Of a DNA stretch of 64,000 bases, positions 27,071 to 35,566 are shown in pieces. How positions within the stretch are numbered: the first letter of the stretch is position 1; the number at the start of each line of letters is the position of its first letter. Where the stretch lies: NCBI RefSeq assembly GCF_016807805.1, contig NZ_CP063362.1:3886501-3950500 (forward strand), written 5' to 3'. The notes below the pieces were generated by a model, which did no database searches, was not told the DNA's origin, and was given only the letters and a program-made list of their open reading frames with translations. Both the position numbers and the translations under genes were made by a program. The stretch is from Xanthobacter dioxanivorans (GTDB taxonomy: Bacteria > Pseudomonadota > Alphaproteobacteria > Rhizobiales > Xanthobacteraceae).

Positions 27071-28504
27071 ATGAACGCGCCCCTTCCCGTTGCCGACGCG
27101 GCCCGCCTCGCCACCGCCACCGCGGCGGAGATCGCCGCCGCCGTCTCCTCCGGCACCGTCACCGCGCGGGCGGTGATCGAGGCGGTGCTGGCGCGCATCG
27201 CCGCCGTCGATCCGGCGGTGAACGCCTTCACCGACGTGACGGCGGAGCGCGCCCGCGCCCGCGCCGACCGCATCGACGCGTGCCGCGCCGCCGGCGAGGC
27301 GCTGGGGCCGCTCGCCGGGGTGCCGTTCGCGGTGAAGAACCTGTTTGACGTGACCGGCCTGCCCACCCGAGCCGGCTCGAAGATCAACCGCGACCTGCCG
27401 CCGGCCGATCGCGACGCCACCCTGGTGGCGAAGCTGGAGGCCGCCGACGCGGTGCTCGTGGGCGCCCTCAACATGGGTGAATACGCCTACGACTTCACCG
27501 GCGAGAACGTGCATGACGGTCCCTCGCGCAATCCGCGCGATCTTTCCCGCATGTCGGGAGGCTCCTCGGGCGGGTCGGGGGCGGCGGTGGCGGCGGGGCT
27601 GGTGCCGCTCGCGCTGGGCTCCGACACCAACGGCTCCATCCGCGTGCCGTCCTCCCTGTGCGGCACGTTCGGGCTGAAGCCCACCTATGGCCGCCTCTCG
27701 CGCGGCGGCAGCTTTCCGTTCGTCACCGCCCTCGACCATCTCGGCCCGCTGGCGCGCTCGGTGGCCGACCTCGGCCTGTCCTATGACGCCATGCAGGGCG
27801 AGGACGGGCGCGATCCGGGCCAGACGCCGCGGCCGTTCGAGCCGGTGTCCGGCTTCCTCGGGGCGGGCACCGACGGCCTGCGCATCGCCGTGGCCGGGGG
27901 CTATTTCCGCACCCGCGGCCTGCCGGAGGCGTTCGCGGCGGTGGACCTGGCCGCCTCGACCCTCGGCGTGACCGAGACGGTGGATGTTCCGGACGCTGCC
28001 CGCGCCCGCGCCGCGGCCTACATCATCACCGCGGCCGAGGGGGCGAGCCTGCATGCCGGCCGCCTCGCCGCGCGGCCGGAGGATTTCGACCCGGCGGTGC
28101 GCGACCGGCTCCTCGCGGGCCTTGCCATCCCCGCCTCCTGGGTGGACGCGGCGCAGCGCTTCCGGCGCCATTTCCGCGACGAGATGCTGAAGCTGTTCCA
28201 GCGCTGCGACGTGCTCATCGCCCCGGCCACGCCCTGCCGCGCGCCGAAGCTCGGCCAGAAGACCTTCGTGCTGGACGGGGAGGAGATGCTGGTGCGGCCC
28301 AATCTCGGCCTCTTCACCCAGCCCATCTCCTTCATCGGCCTGCCGGTGGCGGCGGTGCCCCTGTGGGTGGATGTGGGCGAGGCGCGCGAGCTGCCCATCG
28401 CGGTGCAGGTCATCGCCCCGCCCTGGCGGGAGGACCTTGCGCTGCGCGTCGCGGCGGTGCTGGAACGCACCGGGGCGGCCCGCGCCCCGGTGGCGGGCGT
28501 TTGA
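27071..28504 (+). CDS. AtzE/HpxY-like amidase (amidase signature family)
   Basis: Amidase-signature hydrolase, 477 residues, catalysing C-N bond hydrolysis with release of ammonia. The Ser-cisSer-Lys triad is visible: Lys89 in FAVKNLFDVTG, Ser165 in MSGGSSGGSG and nucleophile Ser189 in GSDTNGSIR, with the usual 24-residue spacing between the serines. Best fit is the AtzE family amidohydrolase group, which includes 1-carboxybiuret hydrolase and HpxY. No cyanuric acid hydrolase (AtzD) or allophanate hydrolase (AtzF) is nearby. Start ATG 27071; longer frames overlap the AtzG-like gene. Confidence 0.9.
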   Translation: MNAPLPVADAARLATATAAEIAAAVSSGTVTARAVIEAVLARIAAVDPAVNAFTDVTAERARARADRIDACRAAGEALGPLAGVPFAVKNLFDVTGLPTRAGSKINRDLPPADRDATLVAKLEAADAVLVGALNMGEYAYDFTGENVHDGPSRNPRDLSRMSGGSSGGSGAAVAAGLVPLALGSDTNGSIRVPSSLCGTFGLKPTYGRLSRGGSFPFVTALDHLGPLARSVADLGLSYDAMQGEDGRDPGQTPRPFEPVSGFLGAGTDGLRIAVAGGYFRTRGLPEAFAAVDLAASTLGVTETVDVPDAARARAAAYIITAAEGASLHAGRLAARPEDFDPAVRDRLLAGLAIPASWVDAAQRFRRHFRDEMLKLFQRCDVLIAPATPCRAPKLGQKTFVLDGEEMLVRPNLGLFTQPISFIGLPVAAVPLWVDVGEARELPIAVQVIAPPWREDLALRVAAVLERTGAARAPVAGV

Positions 28505-28517
28505 AGGAGAAGGACCC

Positions 28518-28913
28518 TTGCAGATCGACATTCCCGAGGTGAAGGCCGAGGTGGAGGACGCCTTCGCCCGCTACGAGACGGCGCTGGTGACCAACGACGT
28601 GGAGACGCTGGAAGCCCTGTTCCACGACGACGGGCGCACCATCCGCTATGGCGGCGGGGAGAACCTCTACGGCATGGACGCCATCCGGGCCTTCCGCCGG
28701 GCCCGCGCGCCGGTCGGCCTCGCCCGCTCGCCGGCGCGCACGTTGGTCACCACCTATGGCCGTGACTTCGCCGTCGCCTCGACCCTGTTCTACCGGGACA
28801 ATGCGCCGGGCCGCGTCGGGCGCCAGCAGCAGACCTGGGTGCGCTTTCCCGAGGGCTGGCGGGTGGTGGCGGCGCATGTGTCGGTGATCGCGGAGCCCGA
28901 CATGGCGGAATGA
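28518..28913 (+). CDS. AtzH/HpxZ-like protein (SnoaL/NTF2-like fold, DUF3225)
   Basis: A 131-residue cone-fold protein. Hallmarks are LVTNDVETLEALFHDDGRTI, RYGGGENLYG and RQQQTWVRFPEGWRVVAAHV, the pattern of HpxZ/AtzH-type proteins. AtzH hydrolyses 1,3-dicarboxyurea in a cyanuric acid pathway; HpxZ belongs to oxalurate use. The start is TTG 28518: GAAGGAGAAGGA lies just upstream and the family begins xQIDIPEV; no ATG fits. Its presence with the G and E homologues makes a complete G-E-H set. Confidence 0.88.
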   Translation: MQIDIPEVKAEVEDAFARYETALVTNDVETLEALFHDDGRTIRYGGGENLYGMDAIRAFRRARAPVGLARSPARTLVTTYGRDFAVASTLFYRDNAPGRVGRQQQTWVRFPEGWRVVAAHVSVIAEPDMAE

Positions 28914-28994
28914 GCCGTGGCCCGGGTTTCCCGATCCGCGGGCGGTTCGGATTCCGTCCCGGATTTCGCGCCGATCTCGAATCCAGCTAGTTTG

Positions 28995-29717
28995 ATGACC
29001 ATGACCCTGCTCACGCCGCAGCCCCTCAAGAGCCCCGCCCCAGCGGCGCGGCCCCGCAAGCGCCGGACCGCCGGCCGACCGGTGACGCGGACCGAGGAAC
29101 TGCGCCTCCAGATCGCCGACGACATCGTGCGCGGCCGCCTCGCCCCGGGAACGCCGCTGGAAGAGGTGGAGATCGCCAAGCGCTACGGCGTTTCGCGGAC
29201 CCCCGTGCGCGAGGCGCTGCGGGATCTTGCCGCTTCAGGCCTGGTGGAGGCGCGCCCCCATCGCAGCGCCCTCGTCGCCCAGCCCTCGCTGGAGCGGCTG
29301 CGCGGCATGTTCGACGTGATGGCGGAGCTGGAAGCTCTGTGCGCCGGGCTGTCGGCCGCGAACATGACGGCGGCGGAGCGCCTCGGGCTCGAATCCATCC
29401 ATGCCGAACTCGCCGATCTCACGCGGCGGGGCGACGAGGGGGGCTACACGGTGCTCAACGAGCGCTTCCACACCACCCTCTACGCCGGCAGCCACAACGA
29501 CTATCTCACCGAGCTGACGCTGGCGACCCGCAACCGCCTCCAGCCCTTCCGCCGCGCCCAGTTCCGCACGCTGGGGCGCCTCGCTTTGTCCTACCAGGAG
29601 CACGACCGGGTGGTGAACGCCATCCTGCGCGGCGACAAGGCGGAGGCGGCCACCGCCATGCGCGACCACATCCTCACCGTCGAGGATGCCTACGAGCGCT
29701 ACGCCGAGAGCGTCTGA
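28995..29717 (+). CDS. GntR family transcriptional regulator, FadR/FCD subfamily
   Basis: Regulator of 240 residues: winged helix (TEELRLQIADDIVRGRLAPG ... VSRTPVREALRDLAASGLVE, about 30-95) and FCD domain with the expected metal/ligand region (NERFHTTLYAGSHNDYL; a late MRDHI histidine). It closes the transporter-amidase operon, so it is the best candidate to bind the TTG-AT-CAA palindromes at 21104 and 21220. ATG 28995 is chosen; an open stretch back to 28917 has no conserved residues. Confidence 0.88.
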   Translation: MTMTLLTPQPLKSPAPAARPRKRRTAGRPVTRTEELRLQIADDIVRGRLAPGTPLEEVEIAKRYGVSRTPVREALRDLAASGLVEARPHRSALVAQPSLERLRGMFDVMAELEALCAGLSAANMTAAERLGLESIHAELADLTRRGDEGGYTVLNERFHTTLYAGSHNDYLTELTLATRNRLQPFRRAQFRTLGRLALSYQEHDRVVNAILRGDKAEAATAMRDHILTVEDAYERYAESV

Positions 29718-29748
29718 GGGCGGCCCCCGGGGCCGTCGGCCAGAGGCG

Positions 29749-30576
29749 TCAGCCACCTTGCTCCAGCAGCGCCGCGAGGATGCTCGCCACCGTCAGGTCC
29801 GCGCTCGTTCCCGGATTGAGGCCGCGCGCCTTCAGGCTGGCATCGAACGCGGCGAGGGCCGCACGCCGCGCCGCGCCCGAGCCCCCGGCGAGGAAGGCCC
29901 GCACCGCTTGCGCCTCGGCCCGCACGCCTTCCGCCGCCTCCCGCCCGAACTTGCGGGCGATATGGCTGTCGGGAAGGGTTGAAAGGAAGGCGAGGAAGGC
30001 ATCTTCGACCCCTTCGGGCGCGGTGGGATCGGCCCCGAGCGCCGGCACGCCGAGGGTGAAGACCTCCGCATAGCCATCGCCATACTGGCGCGCGATCAGG
30101 TCGCGGTCGGCCGCCAGGGCCATGGCGGCGGACAGGGAGAGGGTGGCAGGATGGCGCACGTCCGCATCCGCCGCGCTGCCCAGCCCGCCGGGGGACGCCG
30201 CGGCGATGGCGCGGAAGGCCCCGGCGGCATCCGCCACGTCGAGGGCTTCCAGAACCTGTGAGAGCCGCCGGCGCAGCCCCTGCGGCCGCGGCAGGAGCGC
30301 GGCGGCGACGAGGGGGGCGCCGAGCAGGATGATGCCGAGATTGGTGTTGCACCCCGCCACCGCGAGGGAGGCCTTCACCGCCGCCTCGATCCGCGCCCCG
30401 ACGCGCAGCCCCTCGGCGGCGATGGCCGGCGCGGCGGCGGCGGCGGCGCGCTCGAAATGGGCCACCTCCATGCCGTGGCCGGCGGCGAAGACGTGCACGT
30501 TCCCCGGCTTCAGGGCGACAAGCTCGGCACGGCAGGCCGCCTCGAACGCCCGCGCCGCTTCCGCCGGGGTCGTCAT
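29749..30576 (-). CDS. CitG/MdcB-like triphosphoribosyl-dephospho-CoA synthase family protein
   Basis: 275 residues, all-helical CitG-like fold. LVALKPGNVHVFAAGHGMEV and AVAGCNTNLGIILLGAPL are the ATP and substrate motifs of the family. True CitG makes the prosthetic-group precursor of citrate lyase, but no lyase genes are here. Homologues are regularly found in H4MPT gene clusters of methylotrophs beside an ATP-grasp gene and beta-RFAP synthase, exactly as here, so a role in cofactor synthesis of the C1 pathway is more likely (inference from context). It ends convergently to the GntR gene. Confidence 0.85.
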   Translation of the reverse strand: MTTPAEAARAFEAACRAELVALKPGNVHVFAAGHGMEVAHFERAAAAAAPAIAAEGLRVGARIEAAVKASLAVAGCNTNLGIILLGAPLVAAALLPRPQGLRRRLSQVLEALDVADAAGAFRAIAAASPGGLGSAADADVRHPATLSLSAAMALAADRDLIARQYGDGYAEVFTLGVPALGADPTAPEGVEDAFLAFLSTLPDSHIARKFGREAAEGVRAEAQAVRAFLAGGSGAARRAALAAFDASLKARGLNPGTSADLTVASILAALLEQGG

Positions 30577-30607
30577 CGCCGGTCCGCAGGGAGCCCGCCG
30601 GCCGCGA

Positions 30608-31744
30608 TCACGAGGCGGGGGCTTCGACCCTGGCGAGGTCGAATTGCTGCCTGATGTCGCCGACGAGCACCCGCAGGCGCTGCTCGGCGATCTCCACCGT
30701 GGGCCCGCTGGCGCGCACGGTGCACAGGGGCGCGCCCTTTGCCACCAGGGCGCCGGCCGGTGGCCGGTCGGCCACGTGATCCGGCCACGGGCTCACCGGC
30801 ACCACGATGTCGCGGTCGGCGTAGATCACTTCCGCCGCGTGGGCCTCGGAGGGGGAGGGCAGGCCGGACGGCAGGCGCCCGCCGCAGGCGGCGAGGTGCA
30901 GGCCGAGCAGGGGCGGCAGGGGGTCCACGTCGAAGATGTCGAGGGTGGCGCCGAGGCGGGGATTGACCTCCACCAGGAACCAGCGGTCGGCCGCCACCAC
31001 GAAATCCAGGGAGATGAGACCCACGAGCCCGCAGGCCCGCGCGATCTTGAGGGCGGCCTCGTGCATGTCCGCCGCGAATGCCGGAGGCAGGGCGACGGGA
31101 CCGGCGGCGCCGCCATAGCGGAAGGGGTGCTCGGCATCCTGCGCGTGCCATTGGCGGGAGGTGCCCACCACGAGCGCGGCGGTGCCGTTGGCGAGCAGCA
31201 GCAGCGACATGGAGGTGCCGTCCACCTCGGCCTGCAGATAATGCCCCGGCGCCGGCGGGGAAACGTCGCCGGCCCCACGGCGGCGGATGTGGCCGCCGCC
31301 GGCGCCGCCGATCTTCTTCTCCAGCACCGGCGCGCCGCCGAACGTCGCGGCCGTGTTTCCGTCCAGCGAAACCGCCGGGAACGGGATGTGCAGGTGGCCG
31401 CACAGGGCGGCCAGCGCCACCGGGTCCTTCAGCACGCGCACCGTGGCCGGGGCATTGCCGAGGATGGGATTGCGCTCGGCGATGCGTGCCATCAGGTCGG
31501 GATCGCCCTCAAGCCCGCCTCCGAGCACCACCGGCAGGCCCTCCGGCGCCAGCGTGGCGAGGGCCTGGACCAGATCGTCGCCGTCGAAGGAGCAGCCGTT
31601 CTTCTTGTGCACGCGCACACAGCGCGCCGCATGGGCGCAGGTGTCGAGATCGGCGAACAAATCGAGCGAGAGGGCGGCGAAGCCGGCTCGGGCGGCGCTG
31701 GCCGCCAGGGGCCGTGCGGAAAGCGCGATAAGGGCAAGATCCAT
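30608..31744 (-). CDS. ATP-grasp protein of the tetrahydromethanopterin gene cluster type
   Basis: 378-residue ATP-grasp ligase-like protein. The nucleotide-binding parts are visible: PVLEKKIGGAGGGHIRR (the Lys and glycine loop) and the metal-binding SLDFVVAADRWFLVEVNPRLGATLD. The C-terminal domain (from about 290) is a biotin-carrier-like beta domain found in this group. Such genes are recurrent next to CitG-like and beta-RFAP synthase genes in methylotrophs; an amide-forming step on methanopterin or methanofuran is plausible but not established by this sequence. ATG 31744; the open frame beyond it runs through a repeat. Confidence 0.82.
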   Translation of the reverse strand: MDLALIALSARPLAASAARAGFAALSLDLFADLDTCAHAARCVRVHKKNGCSFDGDDLVQALATLAPEGLPVVLGGGLEGDPDLMARIAERNPILGNAPATVRVLKDPVALAALCGHLHIPFPAVSLDGNTAATFGGAPVLEKKIGGAGGGHIRRRGAGDVSPPAPGHYLQAEVDGTSMSLLLLANGTAALVVGTSRQWHAQDAEHPFRYGGAAGPVALPPAFAADMHEAALKIARACGLVGLISLDFVVAADRWFLVEVNPRLGATLDIFDVDPLPPLLGLHLAACGGRLPSGLPSPSEAHAAEVIYADRDIVVPVSPWPDHVADRPPAGALVAKGAPLCTVRASGPTVEIAEQRLRVLVGDIRQQFDLARVEAPAS

Positions 31745-32112
31745 GTTTTCCCAGCCTGTCCTCCTCGACGCCCGCTTCGGCCGCCGAATGGTGTTCCGCC
31801 CTCGCCGCGTTCGCGGTCCAGGGCTGGAGCCGGTCGGGTTGACGCAACCGGACCGGCGAACCCGCCCTCGCCTGCAAGGCGGAGACCGTGGTGTCCGATC
31901 AGGCCGCGTGCCCCCTGACCGGCGCGTCCCCAGCCGCGGCGCGGCCCTGTTTTTTCGTGTCCCGCCCCGCTGGCCGCGAAGGCCCCCTGGAAGGCCTCCC
32001 TGGAGCACGTTTCGTTCGTATGGCATCGCCGTATGAACGGTAAAACGTTCTCAATTCAAGTGTTAGAGGCGGATTCACCGCTCAGGTTGTTCCAACCTGA
32101 GCGGATCCGGCT
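31745..32112. other. 368-base spacer with two palindromic repeats
   Basis: Region between the beta-RFAP synthase stop and the ATP-grasp start, both leftward. It contains an imperfect hairpin at 31830-31856 and a full ggattcac-family element at 32071-32116, plus an AT-richer pocket (32010-32070). Open frames across it are not protein-like. A promoter for the ATP-grasp/CitG-like pair may lie here. Confidence 0.55.
31830..31856. repeat. Imperfect palindrome related to the ggattcac repeats
   Basis: Arms ccggtcgggttg and caaccggaccgg around acg, one mismatch; loop size and the ggttg/caacc core match 11305-11321 and 32078-32104. Confidence 0.5.
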
Positions 32113-32116
32113 CTAG
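32071..32116. repeat. Dispersed palindromic repeat (ggattcac family)
   Basis: Perfect hairpin 32078-32104 (12-base arms ccgctcaggttg/caacctgagcgg, loop ttc) flanked by ggattca and gatccggctctaga. It abuts the beta-RFAP synthase gene so closely that the TAG stop (32113-32115) lies within its ctctaga end. Confidence 0.75.
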
Positions 32117-33091
32117 AGGGCGGTGATCTCGGCGCCCCGGTTGTTGCCCCGCACGCTGTCGAATGACAGGTTTGTGTACGATGCGAAGCGGTGGTGCAAG
32201 GCCCCGAGCAGCCGCACGGCCTGCGCGTCGGTGCCCACGATGGCAAAGCCCGTGGGTCCCCAGGAGCTCTGTCCCACCCCGGGAACGCCTTCCGCCTCGA
32301 TAAAGGCGATGGCCCGGGCCACGTCCGGGCTGAGGAAGCGCCCGCCCCCTGGGCTGCGGCGTAATGGTCCCCGAGCGCCCGCTGCCACTCGCCGATCACG
32401 GCGCCGAAGCCGTCGGCGTCGCCACTGGCCAGTGCGGGCAGGGCGCCGAGCAGCATGCGGTGGCAGAAATGCGCGGCCCGCGCCTGCGCGAACGGCGGCA
32501 GCTCCGCCATCGCCCGTGTCTCGGCCACGCCGGAAAGCCCTTCCCGGGCCCGGTCGTGGACGAGCAGGATGCGCCAGGGTTCCGGCACGGGCAAGCGGGA
32601 GAGCAGGGGCGGGGGGCCGCCGCCTCGGGGCCGGACAGGGCCTTGCCGCCGTCGAGGATGACGCCGCCGGCCTCGAAGGCCTCCATGCCGATGGCCGAGC
32701 GCCGGCCCCGCCCGAGCAGGGTCGCCACGGTGCGGGCGGACAGTGCGTGGCCGGAGAGCCGGGCCACGGCCACCCCCACCGAGACGGCGAGCTGGGTGCC
32801 GGAGCCGAGCCCGTTATGGGCCGGCAGGGCCGCATCCACGTCAACGGTGAAGGCGTCGGGGATGCCGAGGGCGCCGCGCACCGCATCGCGGGCGCGGGCG
32901 GCGCGATCGGCGTCGGGGCCTGATGCCGCATCCGCCGCCGCGCGGCGCACGGTGACCTCGGTCACCGGCCGCTCAAGGGCGATGCCGAGGCTGCCGAAAC
33001 GGCGGCCGAGCGTGCCGCCCAGATCCAGGAAGCCGAGATGGAGCCGCGCGGGGGCGCGGATGGTCACCCCCGCCGCCTCGGAAAGCCGCAC
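32113..33091 (-). pseudogene. mptG: Beta-ribofuranosylaminobenzene 5'-phosphate synthase, frame broken twice
   Basis: First committed enzyme of methanopterin synthesis: condenses 4-aminobenzoate with PRPP; GHMP-kinase fold. The N-terminal part (from ATG 33091) has VTIRAPARLHLGFLDLGG and the glycine-rich LPAHNGLGSGTQLAVSVGVA. At about 32611-32616, a six-G run, the sense moves to the next frame (LLSRLPVPEPWRILLVHDR), and at about 32345-32349, a five-C run, to the third (GGGRFLSPDVARAIAFIEAE ... WGPTGFAIVGTDAQAV). Restoring one base in each run gives an intact 326-residue protein of normal length. Two lesions, both in homopolymers, favour sequencing error over decay. It follows the HIT gene by ten bases. 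Confidence 0.85.
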
Positions 33092-33101
33092 CGGGCGCGG
33101 C

Positions 33102-33569
33102 TCAGCCGGCCAGAGCCGCGCGCTGGCGCGCGGCGTCCTCGGCCAGGGCGGCGCGCAGGCGCGCCGCGTGCTCGGCCAGGACCTCCGGCTTCTCCATCTC
33201 GCTGGCCGGCGGCTTCATGGGCACGCCCAGGTGCCGGGGAATGATGTGCACATGCAGGTGGAACACCACCTGCCCGCCGGCTTCCTCGTTGAACTGCTGC
33301 ACGGTGATGCCGTCCGCCTGGAACGCCGCCTTGGCGGCGATGGCGATGGTCTTGGCCACCTTGGCCACATGCGCGAGGTCGTCGGGATCGATGTCGAGGA
33401 TGTTGCGGGCGGGGGTCTTGGGGATGACCAAAGCGTGGCCGGGGCAGCGGGGCATGATGTCGAGGAAGGCGAGGGCCCGGTCGTCCTCATAGACCTTCTG
33501 CGCCGGCAGCTCGCCCCGAAGGATCCTGGCGAAGATGTTGCTCGGGTCGTAGGCCGTCGTTGCGGTCAT
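33102..33569 (-). CDS. HIT family nucleotide-binding protein
   Basis: Histidine-triad hydrolase/transferase, 155 residues. The active site HLHVHIIPR gives the HxHxHxx triad; NIFARILRGELPAQKVYEDD at the start is the usual HIT opening. Cytoplasmic, acts on purine nucleoside phosphoramidates or dinucleotides. Start ATG 33569 (MTATTAYDPS) follows GAGGATG; an upstream extension to 33623 looks unconserved. The C-terminus has an Ala/Arg-rich tail with a repeated RAAL unit. It is probably co-transcribed with the methanopterin gene downstream. Confidence 0.92.
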   Translation of the reverse strand: MTATTAYDPSNIFARILRGELPAQKVYEDDRALAFLDIMPRCPGHALVIPKTPARNILDIDPDDLAHVAKVAKTIAIAAKAAFQADGITVQQFNEEAGGQVVFHLHVHIIPRHLGVPMKPPASEMEKPEVLAEHAARLRAALAEDAARQRAALAG

Positions 33570-33623
33570 TGGGCATCCTCCGTGTTCGCCGCAGGAGATT
33601 GCAGGGCGGGCGCGGGGGGTCAA

Positions 33624-33643
33624 GGGGGCGGCGTGCCGCCCCC
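33624..33643 (-). terminator. GC hairpin just after the pstB stop
   Basis: gggggcggc (33624-33632) and gccgccccc (33635-33643) form a perfect 9-base stem one base past the pstB stop. It lacks a long U-run on either side, so termination would be weak or factor-dependent. Confidence 0.45.
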
Positions 33644-33644
33644 G

Positions 33645-34484
33645 TCAGCCGAAGCGGCCGGTGACGTAGTCCTGGGTGCGCCGGTCCTTCGGCTGGGTGA
33701 ACATCTGCGCGGTGGGCCCGAACTCGATCAGCTCGCCGAGATACATGAAGCCGGTGAAGTCGGAGACCCGCGCCGCCTGCTGCAGGTTGTGGGTGACGAT
33801 GGCGATGGTGGTGTGGGCCTTCAGCGCCTCGATCGTCTCCTCGATCTTCGCGGTGGTGATGGGATCGAGCGCGGAGCACGGCTCGTCGAGCAGGATCACA
33901 TCCGGCCGCGTGGCGATGGTGCGGGCCATGCACAGGCGCTGCTGCTGGCCGCCGGACAGGCTGAGACCGCTCTTCGGCAGGATGTCCTTTACCTCGTCCC
34001 ACAGCGCCGCCTGGCGCAGGGCCTCCTCCACCCGCGCGTCGATCCCGGCGGGCGAAAGCTCCTCGTTGAGGCGCAGCCCGAGGGCGACGTTGTCGTAGAT
34101 GGACATGGGGAAGGGCGTCGGCTTCTGGAACACCATGCCGATGCGCCCGCGCAGCGCCACCGGATCGACCGACGGATCGAGGATGTTCACCCCGTCCATG
34201 ATCACCTCGCCCTCCACCGTCTGGTCCGGATAGAGCTCATACATGCGGTTGAACACGCGCAGCAGCGTGGACTTGCCGCATCCCGACGGGCCGATGAGGG
34301 CGGTGACGCGGTGTTCCTCCAGCTTGAGGCTCACATCGCTGAGCGCGACCGTCGCGCCGTAGCGGAACGTCACGTGACGCGCTTCCAGCTTGACCCGTGG
34401 CGTTGCGGAGCGGCCGGCGGCCGGGCTTCCGATCGGCTGGGCGCCGGCGGGAAGGGCATGGGTCGGCGAGGCGTGGATCGACAT
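33645..34484 (-). CDS. pstB: Phosphate-type ABC transporter ATP-binding protein PstB
   Basis: ATPase of the high-affinity phosphate importer type, 279 residues. Walker [10 protein letters not shown], PstB-specific [30 protein letters not shown], signature [14 protein letters not shown] and Walker [15 protein letters not shown] are all present. No pstS, pstC, pstA or phoU is adjacent; instead it follows the transglutaminase gene after 125 bases. It may be a second PstB copy. The first 27 residues are a low-complexity extension. Confidence 0.93.
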   Translation of the reverse strand: MSIHASPTHALPAGAQPIGSPAAGRSATPRVKLEARHVTFRYGATVALSDVSLKLEEHRVTALIGPSGCGKSTLLRVFNRMYELYPDQTVEGEVIMDGVNILDPSVDPVALRGRIGMVFQKPTPFPMSIYDNVALGLRLNEELSPAGIDARVEEALRQAALWDEVKDILPKSGLSLSGGQQQRLCMARTIATRPDVILLDEPCSALDPITTAKIEETIEALKAHTTIAIVTHNLQQAARVSDFTGFMYLGELIEFGPTAQMFTQPKDRRTQDYVTGRFG

Positions 34485-34609
34485 GGTGCTGTGCCCCCAG
34501 CGGCCGGTTCCGGAAGAACGAGCCCTGAGGATACTAGATGCGCCGGCGCATGGCGTCCTTGCGCGAGGTCACAAGCCGGTGCACCCGTCCCGCACGGCGC
34601 TCCCGCCGC

Positions 34610-35443
34610 TCAGTTCTGGCTCTGGGCCTGCGCCTGCTTCTGCGGGGCGCGGCCGTCGCAGGCGCTGACCCGTTCCTCGAGGTCGAGGCCGGTGCTGCGC
34701 ATGGCGGCGACGCCCACCGCGTCGAGGCCCACGGCGAGGCGGACATAGTGCTCCGTCCCGCACAGGTTGCGCCCGGGATCGAAGGAGATCCAGCCCATGG
34801 AGGGCACGTGGGCCTCGGCCCAATGGCGCAGCTTGCCCTGGCCGTCCTCCGCGTCCTCGGGAGCCAGATAGCCGGAGATGTGCCGCGCCGGGAGCCGCAG
34901 GTGCCGCGCCGCCGCCGAGAACACATGGGCGATGCCGGCCGAGCAGGCCTTGCCGGCCTTCAGGGCCGCATCCGCGCTCAGGGGATCGCCCATGGCCGGC
35001 CCGTCCTGCTCTTCCACCCGCTCGTGCAGGGCCACCATGATGGCGTGCAGATGGGCGAGGGCGTCGCCGGGGGGCACCTTCACGCTCTCGGCGAAGGTGA
35101 CGACGGCCGGTGTCGGCTCGGTGAGGTCGGTCTGGCGCAGGAACAGGGAGGGCGGGAACCGCTCCCCGGTGCCGCGCACGATGCCGGTGGTGTCCTGCGT
35201 CTCCACCTCGCCCTCGGCGGTCACGGTGAGCCGGTCGGTCGGCCCGTCCACGGAGAAGGTGTGGCAGAGGTTGCCGAAGGCATCCTCCTGCGGCGTGAGC
35301 CGGCAGTCGGAGTTCAGGTCGAGGGTCCAGCGCAGGATGTACTGGCCCTCGTGGGCGCGCGGCGTCAGGCGCACGGTCACCGCCATGTTGCGGGTGCCGG
35401 GCTCGAGCCGCTGGGTGATTTCGTGAAGGATACGGATGCGCAT
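34610..35443 (-). CDS. Transglutaminase-like protein of the ATP-grasp/alpha-E cluster
   Basis: Transglutaminase-fold protein, 277 residues. N-terminal beta domain (IRILHEITQRLEPGTRNMAV), then the papain-like triad: Cys in GKACSAGIAHVF, His in LRHWAEAHVPSMGW and Asp in ISFDPGRN. Start ATG 35443 matches the family opening MRIRILHE. Third gene of the ATP-grasp / alpha-E / transglutaminase trio, widespread in bacteria and proposed to make or modify peptides (amidoligase hypothesis of Iyer and colleagues); chemistry not demonstrated. It ends with a Gln/Ala-rich tail. Confidence 0.9.
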   Translation of the reverse strand: MRIRILHEITQRLEPGTRNMAVTVRLTPRAHEGQYILRWTLDLNSDCRLTPQEDAFGNLCHTFSVDGPTDRLTVTAEGEVETQDTTGIVRGTGERFPPSLFLRQTDLTEPTPAVVTFAESVKVPPGDALAHLHAIMVALHERVEEQDGPAMGDPLSADAALKAGKACSAGIAHVFSAAARHLRLPARHISGYLAPEDAEDGQGKLRHWAEAHVPSMGWISFDPGRNLCGTEHYVRLAVGLDAVGVAAMRSTGLDLEERVSACDGRAPQKQAQAQSQN

Positions 35444-35566
35444 GGCGTTCCCCTCTCGGGAGGTCCCTCGGTCCGGCACTTTCGATCCGGCCCTCCGCGG
35501 TAGCTGCGAACACGTGGCGGCGTGCCGGCCGGTTCGCGGAGAACCGGAACGGCGCGCCCTTCCGCC

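Noticed and set aside
27071..28913. Direct naming of atzE and atzH (cyanuric acid pathway)
   Set aside because: Without atzD or atzF nearby and with a different transporter, the substrate cannot be assumed; only family likeness is claimed.
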